Source of the DNA: Defluviitaleaceae bacterium
Lineage (GTDB): Bacteria; Bacillota; Clostridia; Lachnospirales; WQUN01
NCBI GenBank assembly: GCA_009779755.1
Contig: WRDO01000016.1
Span: 1-64,000, forward strand
Direction: 5' to 3'
DNA: 64,000 nt
Shown piece after piece: positions 47,301 to 55,727 of this stretch (positions are counted from its first letter, which is position 1; each line of letters begins with the position of its first letter). The notes beneath the pieces are model-generated. The model made no database searches and was not told where the DNA came from. It worked only from the letters and a program-made list of their open reading frames with translations. The position numbers and the translations under genes were made by a program.

Positions 47301-50300
47301 ATCCAACATTAAACCTAACCAACGTTGACGCAGACCGCACCTTTACAGCGTTATGGAAAACGATTCCTCCCGTCACTTTCACTGTAAAATTCGAGCTTGA
47401 CGGCGGTGTTTATGTCGGTGATCAAGATTTGCTTGAACAAACCATCATCGAAGGTCAAAGCGCGACCGAATTAGTAAAAGACCCAACGAAAGACGGGTAT
47501 ACATTCGAGGGTTGGTATCCATTATTAAACCTAACCAACGTTGACGAGAACCGCACCTTTACAGCGCAATGGGAAGCGATTCCTCCCATCACTTTCACAA
47601 TAAAATTTGAGCTTGACGGCGGCGTGTACGCCGGTGATCAAGATTTACTCGAGCAAACCGTCATCGAAGGTCAAAATGCAACAGGACTAACAAAGAATCC
47701 GACGAAAGATGGGTATACATTCAAAGGTTGGTATCCGGCTTTAAATTTAACCAATGTTGACGTAAACCGCATCTTCACAACGTTATGGGAAGCGATTCCT
47801 CCCGTCACCTTCACAATAAAATTTGAGCTTGACGGCGGCGTGTACGCTGGTGATCAAGATTTACTCGAGCAAACCGTCATCGAAGGTCAAAATGCAACAG
47901 GACTAACAAAGAATCCGACGAAAGACGGATATATATTCAAAGGCTGGTATCCGGCATTAAATTTAACCAATGTCGATGCAAACCGCACCTTCACAGCATT
48001 ATGGGAAGTCATCTTACCTGTCACTTTCATTGTAAAATTCGAGCTTGACGGCGGTGTGTACGCCGGTGATCAAGATTTGCTCGAACAAACCATCATCGAA
48101 AGCCAAAACGCAACCGAATTAACGAAAAATCTAACCAAGGACGGTTACACATTTAAAGGTTGGTACCCGGTATTAAACCTAACCAACGTTGACGGGAACC
48201 GCACCTTTACAGCACAATGGGAAGTAATCCCTCCCGTCACCTTCATTGTAAACTTCGAACTTGACGGCGGTGTTTACCTTGGCAATCAGGACTTGCTTGA
48301 ACAAACCATCATCGAAGGCCAAAACGCAACCGAATTAACACAAGACCCAATAAGAGACGGGTATACATTCAAAGGTTGGTATCCGATATTAAACCTAGCC
48401 AATGTCGATGCAAACCATACTTTCACGGCGAAATGGGAAGTGATCCCTCCCGTCACTTTCACTATTAAATTTGAACTTGACGGCGGCATATACGCCGATG
48501 ATCAAAATTTACTCGAACAAACCATTATCGAAGGTAAAAACGCAACCGGACTTACAAAGAATCCGACAAAAAACGGGTATACATTCAAAGGTTGGTATCC
48601 GGCTTTAAATTTAACCAATGTCGATGCAAACCGCACCTTTACGGCGTTATGGGAAACAATTCCTCCCGTCACCTTCACAGTAAAGTTTGAGCTTAACGGC
48701 GGTGTTTACGCCGGCAACCAAAACTTGCTTGAACAAATCATCATCGAAGGTCAAAATGCAATCGAATTAACACAAAATCCAATAAAAGACGGGTATACCT
48801 TCGAAGGTTGGTATCCAACATTAAACCTAACCAACGTTGACGCAAACCGCACCTTTACAGCGTTATGGAAAACGATTCCTCCCGTCACTTTCACCGTAAA
48901 GTTCGAACTTGACGGCGGTTTTTACCTTGGCGATCAAGATTTACTCGAGCAAACCATCATCGAAGGTCAAAACGCAATCAAATTAACACAAGACCCAATT
49001 AAAAACGGTTACACATTCAATGATTGGTATCCGGCATTATACCTAACCAACGTTGACGAAAACCGCACCTTCACGGCGAAATGGGAAGTGATCCCTCCCG
49101 TCACCTTCATTGTAAACTTCGAACTTGACGGCGGTGTTTACCTTGGCGATCAAGATTTACTTGAACAAATCATCATCGAAGGCCAAAACGCAACCGAATT
49201 AACACTAGTCCCTTCAAAAGACGGGTATAAATTCAAAGGCTGGTATCCGGCATTAAACCTAACCAACGTTGACGAGAACCGCACCTTTACAGCGCAATGG
49301 GAAGCAATTCCTCCCGTCACCTTCACTGTAAAGTTTGAGCTTGACGGCGGCGTGTACGCTGGTGATCAAGATTTACTCGAGCAAACCATCATCGAAAACC
49401 AAAACGCAACCGAATTAACGAAAAATCCAACCAAAGACGGATATACATTCGAAGGTTGGCACCCGGCATTAAATTTAACCAACGTCGATGCAAACCGCAC
49501 CTTCACGGCGTTATGGGAAGCGATTCCTCCGGACATCACCGATTTTACATTCACGCCGGTAAGTGATTTACAAGAAAGCAATGATAATACAGCCGTGAAT
49601 GCGATCGTAGGTTCCTTCAGTGACCCGATTGGCGGGCAAGGTACGTTTATCTATACGCTGGTGGCCGGAAGCGGTGACGACGATAACGCTTTGTTTATAA
49701 TCGACGGCGATGCGTTAAGGGTTGGCTCCGCCGCTTTGGTTGCAGGAATAAAGAATATCCGTGTCCAAGTATCCGACGGCACGAGGAATTATGTACGGGC
49801 ATTACAATTTACGGTTGAAGCGACTCCCGTATTAAACGGAACGGTAGGCATTATGCTTAACAACGAAACCGGAATGCTGACAGCTTCTTATTCGGAGGAC
49901 GGTAACATCCACAACACCGGCGCGGTATCCTTCTTGTGGAGCGGTGCGGGTGTGGATTCGGGTAATACATCCGCTACATTCGACGCGACAGATTTCCTTG
50001 GCACCGTGCTTACGGTATCGGTATCAACTACGAATACATCCGGCGATCTTACCGCAAGCACAACGGTATTCCAAGTCGTTACGGCGATGGAGGATTCCAA
50101 CGGCAACGACGACGCGACGTTAAATCCCGCAACCGAAGGTTTCTTCGAAGCCGGTGATACGCTCGCCATCGCGGTGACGTTCGATAAAAGCAAATTCGTA
50201 TCATTTAATGTTTGCTTACATGACGGCACCGATACGTTGGATACGGATACCCCTTCCAATAAAACGGCTTATTATTACACGGTAAACGCAACGGATGCGT

Positions 50301-50650
50301 ACGCGGATGGTGTCATCACAATAACCGCGGCGTTCCATTTATTCGCGATTACCCTCGTAACCGGTCATACCTTTACGCAAAGCCAAACCTTAAATCCGTT
50401 AGTGATACATGTATCCGGTATTAACATACCGCACCCAAATACCGGAAATTTAATCATCCGAAACGGAACGACGCAATTGGCGAATGGGGTTCACTTCACA
50501 ATAAATGCTAGCGCCGGCATAATCACAATTTTCGATATCTACCTTAATACGCTCGAAGCGGGTACTGTACCGTTGACCGTCACCATCATCATTGACGGTA
50601 CGCCGATAACGAAAACGGTAATTTTAACGGTGAATCCCGTCAGCGCGTAA
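44369..50650 (+). CDS. Giant SLH surface protein with 16 InlB-type B-repeats
   Basis: 2093 residues. Signal peptide 1-26 (LLLTFCILFLALPVYTQA), three SLH domains about 28-205 (RFTDVPLGNWAHDAVE first), a beta-helix region 215-415 resembling polymer-forming/bactofilin repeats, a Pro/Ser linker 430-475, sixteen 72-residue Listeria-Bacteroides (Flg_new) repeats 569-1719, then cadherin- and Ig-like beta domains. It would attach to wall polymer by SLH and reach outward as a long stalk, probably for adhesion. Start is TTG at 44369 with GAGGG 7 bases ahead. No LPXTG motif or C-terminal anchor. The last 11 bases overlap the convergent flippase gene. Confidence 0.92.
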   Translation: MASKRLTALLLTFCILFLALPVYTQASGRFTDVPLGNWAHDAVERWSAPRYGIIHGSDGRFMPHDGLTYGSLAAFLSRTLGYERRVPVLLAAGGWSGWRVYIGKAAAAGIYDGTKLIDSEAVITREQAIRYTALAFGVEPIPGDTIFADDHLIDTRYKPYINAFVQLGYLNPLGVGGGRFAPQNPYTRAQYIVVLDRMISEILDTSDYGQVYHNNLIIRSGGVTVSDAIIYGNLIVGQGVGDGEVTFDNVRVFGDTIVFGGGAESIKIINGSSVGNLTVARVDGAVRVFADDGSEVEMVFINDGNDGIIIEGFVKNMIINTDTTVTVNAVIGSISVQAPHANLLLGAETVVRCITVEETASSTFIKLEKGAFIETFFVDADNVTLTISEGAAVRTLILSETAKWFVLNGDGVVGSSLSDIEDVEIPETLPSPSPSPLFSPIPTAPPSSGGFIPGPDINDGGQQQPPSLPTGSAFNQLWPILNAEFNKIIPSNNVTAQTFVDAVNISIAAFDPTPNPPFVINWHVPFTLTPATITASGLITGTIRLTQQNETRTQSIHIIIPQLVPEFVPAVFTVNFILDGGVYVGDQDLLEQIIIEGHNAAGLTQNPTKDGYTFKGWYPVLNLFNVNANRTFTALWEVIHPVTFIVKFELDGGVYLGDQDLLEQTIIEGQNATKLTQNLIKDGYTFKGWYPVFNLTNVDENRTFTALWEAIPPITFIVNFELDSGVYAGDHDLLEQTIFEGQNAIKLTQDPTKDGYTFKGWYPALNLTNVNANRIFTALWEAIPPITFIVKFELDGGVYAGDHDLLEQTIIEGQNATKLTQNPSKDGYIFEGWYPKLNLINVDENRTFTALWEAIPTATFIVKFELDGGIYLGDQDLLDQTIIEGQNANKLTQDPIKNDYTFKGWYPALNLTNVDTNRTFTAKWEMIPPVTFTIKFELDSGIYAGNQDLLEQTIIEGQNAIKLTQDPSKDGYTFEGWHPTLNLTNVDADRTFTALWKTIPPVTFTVKFELDGGVYVGDQDLLEQTIIEGQSATELVKDPTKDGYTFEGWYPLLNLTNVDENRTFTAQWEAIPPITFTIKFELDGGVYAGDQDLLEQTVIEGQNATGLTKNPTKDGYTFKGWYPALNLTNVDVNRIFTTLWEAIPPVTFTIKFELDGGVYAGDQDLLEQTVIEGQNATGLTKNPTKDGYIFKGWYPALNLTNVDANRTFTALWEVILPVTFIVKFELDGGVYAGDQDLLEQTIIESQNATELTKNLTKDGYTFKGWYPVLNLTNVDGNRTFTAQWEVIPPVTFIVNFELDGGVYLGNQDLLEQTIIEGQNATELTQDPIRDGYTFKGWYPILNLANVDANHTFTAKWEVIPPVTFTIKFELDGGIYADDQNLLEQTIIEGKNATGLTKNPTKNGYTFKGWYPALNLTNVDANRTFTALWETIPPVTFTVKFELNGGVYAGNQNLLEQIIIEGQNAIELTQNPIKDGYTFEGWYPTLNLTNVDANRTFTALWKTIPPVTFTVKFELDGGFYLGDQDLLEQTIIEGQNAIKLTQDPIKNGYTFNDWYPALYLTNVDENRTFTAKWEVIPPVTFIVNFELDGGVYLGDQDLLEQIIIEGQNATELTLVPSKDGYKFKGWYPALNLTNVDENRTFTAQWEAIPPVTFTVKFELDGGVYAGDQDLLEQTIIENQNATELTKNPTKDGYTFEGWHPALNLTNVDANRTFTALWEAIPPDITDFTFTPVSDLQESNDNTAVNAIVGSFSDPIGGQGTFIYTLVAGSGDDDNALFIIDGDALRVGSAALVAGIKNIRVQVSDGTRNYVRALQFTVEATPVLNGTVGIMLNNETGMLTASYSEDGNIHNTGAVSFLWSGAGVDSGNTSATFDATDFLGTVLTVSVSTTNTSGDLTASTTVFQVVTAMEDSNGNDDATLNPATEGFFEAGDTLAIAVTFDKSKFVSFNVCLHDGTDTLDTDTPSNKTAYYYTVNATDAYADGVITITAAFHLFAITLVTGHTFTQSQTLNPLVIHVSGINIPHPNTGNLIIRNGTTQLANGVHFTINASAGIITIFDIYLNTLEAGTVPLTVTIIIDGTPITKTVILTVNPVSA
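46073..49525 (+). repeat. Array of 16 tandem 216-bp repeats
   Basis: In-frame tandem repeats, each 216 bases (the first 213), encoding units built as FELDGGVYAGDQDLLEQTII, then DGYTFKGWYPALNLTNVD, then NRTFTALWEAIPP. DNA similarity is high; units 8 and 9 (about 47,590-48,020) are almost the same over their first 130 bases, a sign of recent duplication. Copy number is likely to vary by recombination. Confidence 0.95.
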
Positions 50651-52184
50651 ACAACGCCTTTACTTCCGCTTTGGATATACACCCACTAAACACAATCCCC
50701 CAAAAGAAAATAAACCCGAACACCCCGATGGCTACCCCTACGCCGATACGTAAACCCAACGCTTCCAGCAGCAAACGATCCGCCAACACCCGCGCCCCTA
50801 CCCCGCCGATTGCGGCGGCGATCAACGGTTTTACCAACCAGCACATAAACGGCAGCTCAATGTCTATGTGCTGTTTTATTTTATACAAACCCAGTGCGAT
50901 AACCACAACGAGGCTCAACAGCCATCCGAAGATATAAGCCGGCAACCCAAAACGCGGCACGGCAAAAAACGTAAACGCAATCGTTATCGCCGATGATATG
51001 AGGCTGTTACGGAAGATAAACAATTGGCAACCCAATCCGTTCAGCACCCCCGACAGTATTATCTGCATGTAGATAAAGGGGCACATCACACCCAACAATT
51101 GCAACATCAAGCCGATGGGTTGGTTATAAATCGCCATCCCCAATTCATGCGCGAAAAATACGAACAACGCCGCCGCACCCATACCCGTGACCGACGCGAA
51201 AAGCAAACCCTTTGACGTTGCCGTGCTGATACGTCGCATGTTGCCTGATGCGGCGGCTTCCGCAACGGCGGGTACGAGCGTGACGCTCAGAGCCGTCAGC
51301 ACCGCCGTCGGGAAGAAGATAAGCGGTACAGCCATCCCCGTGATTCGGCCGAATTCGCTTATGGCCTCCGACACACTGAGCCCGTAGATTTGCAAACGGG
51401 CGGGGATGAGTACGTTTTCCCACGCGGTAAGGAGTGACCCCGCCACGCGGTTGCCAGTCAACGGTAAAGCCATACCCATGATCAAGCCCAAGGTTTGCGC
51501 GGAAGTTAACGAAGGGCGTTTGAAGAGACGCCTTCTTTTTTTGAACACACGGTACGAAACGTATGTAAAACCAAACGAAAATACTTCCTCCGCCACGATG
51601 GCGATAAACGCGACGGCGGCGGCGTATTCCAAGCCGCGCGGCACAAACCGCGCCGCCAGCAGGTACACCACCGACATCCGTACGATTTGCTCCAGCACTT
51701 GATTGACCGCGGGAATCTTCGCTTCTTGCAAGCCGATAAAATACCCCCGCATACACGTCCCCGCCGCCATAAACGGGAACGCAAACGCCAGTATTCGCAA
51801 AGGCATGACGACCCGTTCGTCCTTGAAAAAATGCGCCGCCAACAATTCCGCGCCGAAATAAAGCGCAACGGTCAACGCTATCCCCAAAAGCGTGGTGATC
51901 ACCACACTCTGCTTTAATACGCGCCCCATGTTGCCATATTCGCCCTTGGCGCGTTCCTGCGCGGTCAGCTTCGAAACGGTTGTGTTAAAACCCGCGCACG
52001 AAATGCTCCACGCCAGCACATACACGGGCATGATTAACTGATACAGCCCCATGCCTTCCGCGCCCATGAGGTTGGACATATAGATCCGATACACAAAGCC
52101 CAGCACGCGGGTGATGACACCGGCGGCGGTCAGCATTAACGCCCCGGTGAGGATACGCGACTTGATAAAACCATCCCCCTTCAC
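50640..52184 (-). CDS. SpoVB/MurJ-like polysaccharide flippase (MOP superfamily)
   Basis: A 514-residue protein with about 14 membrane helices. The start KSRILTGALMLTAAGVITRVLGFVYRIY (split here for reference: residues 8-35) and RVLGFVYRIYMSNLMGAEGM are typical of the stage V sporulation protein B branch, which flips lipid-linked wall precursors and is needed for spore cortex. Start is GTG at 52184; ATTTAGG stands a few bases ahead. It converges on the SLH gene. SpoVB or a general lipid II/glycan flippase cannot be told apart here. Confidence 0.85.
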   Translation of the reverse strand: MKGDGFIKSRILTGALMLTAAGVITRVLGFVYRIYMSNLMGAEGMGLYQLIMPVYVLAWSISCAGFNTTVSKLTAQERAKGEYGNMGRVLKQSVVITTLLGIALTVALYFGAELLAAHFFKDERVVMPLRILAFAFPFMAAGTCMRGYFIGLQEAKIPAVNQVLEQIVRMSVVYLLAARFVPRGLEYAAAVAFIAIVAEEVFSFGFTYVSYRVFKKRRRLFKRPSLTSAQTLGLIMGMALPLTGNRVAGSLLTAWENVLIPARLQIYGLSVSEAISEFGRITGMAVPLIFFPTAVLTALSVTLVPAVAEAAASGNMRRISTATSKGLLFASVTGMGAAALFVFFAHELGMAIYNQPIGLMLQLLGVMCPFIYMQIILSGVLNGLGCQLFIFRNSLISSAITIAFTFFAVPRFGLPAYIFGWLLSLVVVIALGLYKIKQHIDIELPFMCWLVKPLIAAAIGGVGARVLADRLLLEALGLRIGVGVAIGVFGFIFFWGIVFSGCISKAEVKALFTR

Positions 52185-52374
52185 CTAAATATATGAGGGG
52201 GACGCGGGGGCTTATACCCAAATTGGAAACGGGAGATAAAAATGGTTGATTGGCATTGGCGGGACGTTTGTTATACGGCGGGTTTGAAATTTATATATCG
52301 AATATTGCCATACAGTTGTCAGTAATTACGCAGTAAAAAGAAAACCACAAGAATCGATAAAAGGAGGAAATCCC

Positions 52375-52860
52375 ATGCAAAAAAAGGCCTTGTTAGTCAT
52401 AGACATCCAAAACGACATAACGAAAAATTATAGGGAAATTATTGACAACATTAATAAAGCAATCCATTGGGCGGTTGACAATAATATCCATGTTATTTAT
52501 GTCAGGCATGAAAATCTGTCAGCCGGCACGAAGACCTTCAAACCCGATACGCGCGGGGTTGAATTGGTTCCGGACCTAAAGATCGTGTCGGGAAATATCT
52601 TCACGAAGTATAAGGGAAGCGCGTTAAGCAGCGAGAGATTCACGGATTTTATCGAAAAAAATGAAATAAACGATTTCTATATAGCGGGGGCGGATGCCGT
52701 CGCCTGCGTGAAATCGACCTGTTTTAATTTACGCAAGGCAAATTATAACGTCACCGTGTTATCGGATTGCGCCACCAGTTATGACAAAAGGAAAATCTGT
52801 GAAATGTTGGAATACTATGAAAGTAAAGGTTGTAATATTATTAATTTAAGCGACCTGTGA
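52375..52860 (+). CDS. Isochorismatase-like cysteine hydrolase
   Basis: 161 residues with the cysteine-hydrolase triad Asp10 (LLVIDIQND), Lys78 (IFTKYKGSAL) and Cys111 (GADAVACVKST), preceded by the conserved hydrophobic strand and followed by ALR-type KANYNVTVLSDCA. Relatives hydrolyse nicotinamide, isochorismate or N-carbamoyl compounds; this short branch has no assigned substrate. AAGGAGG lies 8 bases before the ATG. It stands alone between minus-strand genes. Confidence 0.85.
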   Translation: MQKKALLVIDIQNDITKNYREIIDNINKAIHWAVDNNIHVIYVRHENLSAGTKTFKPDTRGVELVPDLKIVSGNIFTKYKGSALSSERFTDFIEKNEINDFYIAGADAVACVKSTCFNLRKANYNVTVLSDCATSYDKRKICEMLEYYESKGCNIINLSDL

Positions 52861-52902
52861 AAGGGACTTTGGATACATTGCGTTATGTGTACCGCTTAAA
52901 AT

Positions 52903-53097
52903 CTATACCTTTTGTTTTATACCGGCGTCTTTTAAGATACCATTCGCCGTATGCCTATTTACAATTTTATCAACGACCGTAAACGGTCTGTTTTTAATCG
53001 GACTGTACCAAATTTTATGGGAACCCCTGCCGCGGCGTAAGAAATAACACCCGTTATCTGATAACATGTTTAATATCTGCTTTGTATAATCAGCCAT
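52903..53097 (-). CDS. hicA: HicA-family mRNA interferase toxin
   Basis: 64 residues forming the double-stranded-RNA-binding-like HicA fold: MLSDNGCYFLRRGRGSHKIW with catalytic His27 in GSHKIWY, and the C-terminal HTANGILKDAGI. HicA toxins cut mRNA. Its start overlaps the stop of the DUF1902 gene by one base, so the antitoxin is translated first. Confidence 0.85.
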   Translation of the reverse strand: MADYTKQILNMLSDNGCYFLRRGRGSHKIWYSPIKNRPFTVVDKIVNRHTANGILKDAGIKQKV

Positions 53098-53330
53098 TAC
53101 GCGGAAGCCTTAAGATTTATTTTATCCGTCCGGTTAACGTTTAGCTTTATTTTTATTTCACCGCTATATTTTAGGTCATTTTCCGCGATGTCATATAAGG
53201 CAATTTTCACCTTCTCAAGTAAAGCGTCGAATGAACCGTGATCCAATGTCATGGCATATTTATCGGAAGAAGAAGTCGCAAGCCAAATCTTTTCATCGTC
53301 GTACCATTTAAATTTAACTATAAATTCCAT
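53097..53330 (-). CDS. DUF1902 protein, HicB-like antitoxin
   Basis: 77 residues starting VKFKWYDDEKIWLATSSSDK, the partial RNase-H-like fold of DUF1902/HicB antitoxins, without the usual C-terminal DNA-binding part. It would neutralise the neighbouring HicA. It overlaps rsmB (upstream) and hicA (downstream) by one base each, so the pair is grafted onto the rsmB operon. Confidence 0.8.
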   Translation of the reverse strand: MEFIVKFKWYDDEKIWLATSSSDKYAMTLDHGSFDALLEKVKIALYDIAENDLKYSGEIKIKLNVNRTDKINLKASA

Positions 53331-54655
53331 TATTGTTCTTCCCTTTCGTTATTTTTTTCATTATACCTCAACCGCGCGATAAAAAACCCATCATTATATT
53401 CCCCGGGCAATAGCTGTAAGCAATTATCCTCCACAAAGTGGGGGATGGTTTTTTCGTCCGGCAACATGGGGAGCGGTTCGATTGTGAACGACGGGTGTTC
53501 CTTACAGAATTGCCGCACCCTATCGATATTTTCCTCCCGCGTTACGGTGCAAGTCGAATATACCAACGTACCACCCGGTTTCACATAAGTGGCGGCGGAT
53601 TCCAACAATGCGCGCTGGGTTTCCAACAACGTGGGGTCGGGGCCGTCGTATCTGTATTTTATTTCCGGGCGCTTGCGCAGCGTCCCCAAGCCGGAGCAAG
53701 GTGCGTCCAGCAGAACGGCGTCGTATTTATTATTATAGGAAGGGTTCGTTCCGTCTCCCACCTTCGTTTTTATTGATTTTAGCCCCAGCCGCCTAATGGT
53801 TTTATCCATCAATTGTACCCGATGCGGATGGATGTCCATTGCCGTAATCTCCCCTGCGCCGCCCATCACACACGCCGCCGCGAAAGACTTACCGCCCGGT
53901 GCGGCGCACATGTCGAAGAGGGTATCCGTCGGTTTTAAACCGAGCGCATGTACGGCCCACATCGCTCCCGGGTCCATAACGAAAAACAGGCCGTTCTTAA
54001 ACGCTTGCAAAGCCGTGATGTCACCCGCATTCCGCAGGGTGCGAAATCCGCCGCCAAGGGTTTCCCCGTTTATTTCCTCGCCGAAATCGTATTCGCTATT
54101 ATTATCTGAGCATAATTTGGTCGTATTGGCATAAACCGTTACCGACGGGATCGCATGGCTGTTACGCGCGAATTCTTCTGCCCTTTCCTCCCCCAGCCAA
54201 TGTATCAAATCCGCCGCCAACGCTTCGGGATAGGAATACCGCACCACCCAATCCCCTTCGGGCAATTCCGGTTCGTTCGGCTTCCGCACGATCGAACGCA
54301 GCACGCCGTTTACGAAACCCGACAGCTTCGCAAACCCTTGCGATTTCGCCAGCTCCACCGCTTCATGTACGGCGGCGTGGGGCGGTATTTTGGTCAATAC
54401 GCGTAGCTGGCAAACGGACATCCTTAACAGGTTTCGAATAGACGGTTTCATCATATCCACGGGCAAAGTGGAAAAATGATTGATCACCGTGTCGATGAAA
54501 CCTAAATTCCGCAACGTTTCATTGACCAATTCCGTAACGAAGGCACGGTCGCGGGCATCCGAACCACCCGTTCCTAATGCCTTTCGCAAGGCGATATTCG
54601 CATAAGCGGCGTTCTCCGTTACTTCCATCAATACCGCAAGCGCGACATTCCTCAT
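53330..54655 (-). CDS. rsmB: 16S rRNA m5C967 methyltransferase RsmB
   Basis: 441 residues. Residues 1-140 are the NusB-like RNA-binding domain (NVALAVLMEV, HAAVHEAVELAKS, GFVNGVLRSI). The rest is the Nop2/Sun methyltransferase: FDMCAAPGGKSFAA (SAM binding), DAPCSGLGTLRKRPEIKY and VYSTCTVTREEN with the two catalytic cysteines. It methylates C967 of 16S rRNA with SAM. It overlaps the upstream membrane-protein gene by four bases. Confidence 0.95.
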   Translation of the reverse strand: MRNVALAVLMEVTENAAYANIALRKALGTGGSDARDRAFVTELVNETLRNLGFIDTVINHFSTLPVDMMKPSIRNLLRMSVCQLRVLTKIPPHAAVHEAVELAKSQGFAKLSGFVNGVLRSIVRKPNEPELPEGDWVVRYSYPEALAADLIHWLGEERAEEFARNSHAIPSVTVYANTTKLCSDNNSEYDFGEEINGETLGGGFRTLRNAGDITALQAFKNGLFFVMDPGAMWAVHALGLKPTDTLFDMCAAPGGKSFAAACVMGGAGEITAMDIHPHRVQLMDKTIRRLGLKSIKTKVGDGTNPSYNNKYDAVLLDAPCSGLGTLRKRPEIKYRYDGPDPTLLETQRALLESAATYVKPGGTLVYSTCTVTREENIDRVRQFCKEHPSFTIEPLPMLPDEKTIPHFVEDNCLQLLPGEYNDGFFIARLRYNEKNNEREEQ

Positions 54656-55620
54656 GATTCCCGTCCCTTCATCCGTTTACGTACCTGCGCGTACGCCAAT
54701 GCCATACCGTACGCCGATACATCCCCGATCACCGTCAGCATACGGTGCATAAACATCGCCGATATAAGGATCCCCTCGTTGAGTGTGTTGGCCATAAACA
54801 TCAGCATCACCACTTCGCGCACGCCAAGCCCGCTGGGCGCGCCCGGCGTAAGGAAACCCGCGACCCACGACAGCATATATAACCCCATCACCGTAATGCC
54901 CATGCCGAACGTTACGCTTTGGCCCAAGAGCATCAGCGTGGCGAGGAAGGAAAACGCCCACAACGATATCAAAACAAAAGCGAATATAAATCGTTTGATC
55001 AGCACCGTCCAGCGCAGGTCTCGGGTATCGTTTTTTAAGTTGCGGAAAAACACCCCCAATTGGATTCGAAAACGGTAAACAAAAAAAGCCGCCGTTAACA
55101 CGACCGCCAGTGCGACCAAACCTACCCAAAAGGATATGTCCATCTCACGGATGTAGTTGACCGAATGATCGAACGAAAACGCCACGGCGATAAATCCGGC
55201 GGCGATCGCAAACAACGCGCCTTCAATGAAGGTGGAAAACGCGACCTTTCCGTGGGAGAGCTTATCCGTATCGATGGCCATCTTGTTGCGGCCCAATACG
55301 TACATCACCCCGCCGGGGATGTATTTATACAGGTTGGAAACGGTGTAGGTAACGACCGCCAAGGGTGACTTTACGCGGATGCCCGATATATTCCTTACCA
55401 GCGCGCGGTAATTAAGCGAAGCCAATACAATCCCCGTACCCTCGAGCAACGCGACCGATAATAAAGCGGTCAGGATCAACGGATCGGAAAAAACGGTGAA
55501 ATCCACGTCCCCGCGTGTTTGCAAAATGCGCCGCAATATAAAAGCGAGCGACACGACCATTAGCAACGAACCCGCCCATGAAGCGGCTTTTTTTATATTA
55601 AAATCCTTAAAAATCTTCAT
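54652..55620 (-). CDS. UPF0104/lysylphosphatidylglycerol synthase-type membrane protein
   Basis: About 322 residues with 7-8 membrane helices. GGVMYVLGRNKMA and GAPSGLGVREVVMLMFM are signature segments of the flippase-like LPG_synthase_TM (UPF0104) family. The soluble aminoacyl-transferase domain of MprF is absent, so lipid transport rather than lysyl transfer is the likely role. Start is set at the ATG at 55620, 9 bases after AAAGG; the ATG at 55629 directly abuts that site. Confidence 0.82.
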   Translation of the reverse strand: MKIFKDFNIKKAASWAGSLLMVVSLAFILRRILQTRGDVDFTVFSDPLILTALLSVALLEGTGIVLASLNYRALVRNISGIRVKSPLAVVTYTVSNLYKYIPGGVMYVLGRNKMAIDTDKLSHGKVAFSTFIEGALFAIAAGFIAVAFSFDHSVNYIREMDISFWVGLVALAVVLTAAFFVYRFRIQLGVFFRNLKNDTRDLRWTVLIKRFIFAFVLISLWAFSFLATLMLLGQSVTFGMGITVMGLYMLSWVAGFLTPGAPSGLGVREVVMLMFMANTLNEGILISAMFMHRMLTVIGDVSAYGMALAYAQVRKRMKGRES

Positions 55621-55727
55621 CTGACACATCCTTTACCACACAGCTTCCCATAGTATACGCCGCGAAACAAATATTCAAGACCTTCATACGATGTTTAATA
55701 ACGAAATTTCAAAGAGGGGCGCTGACT

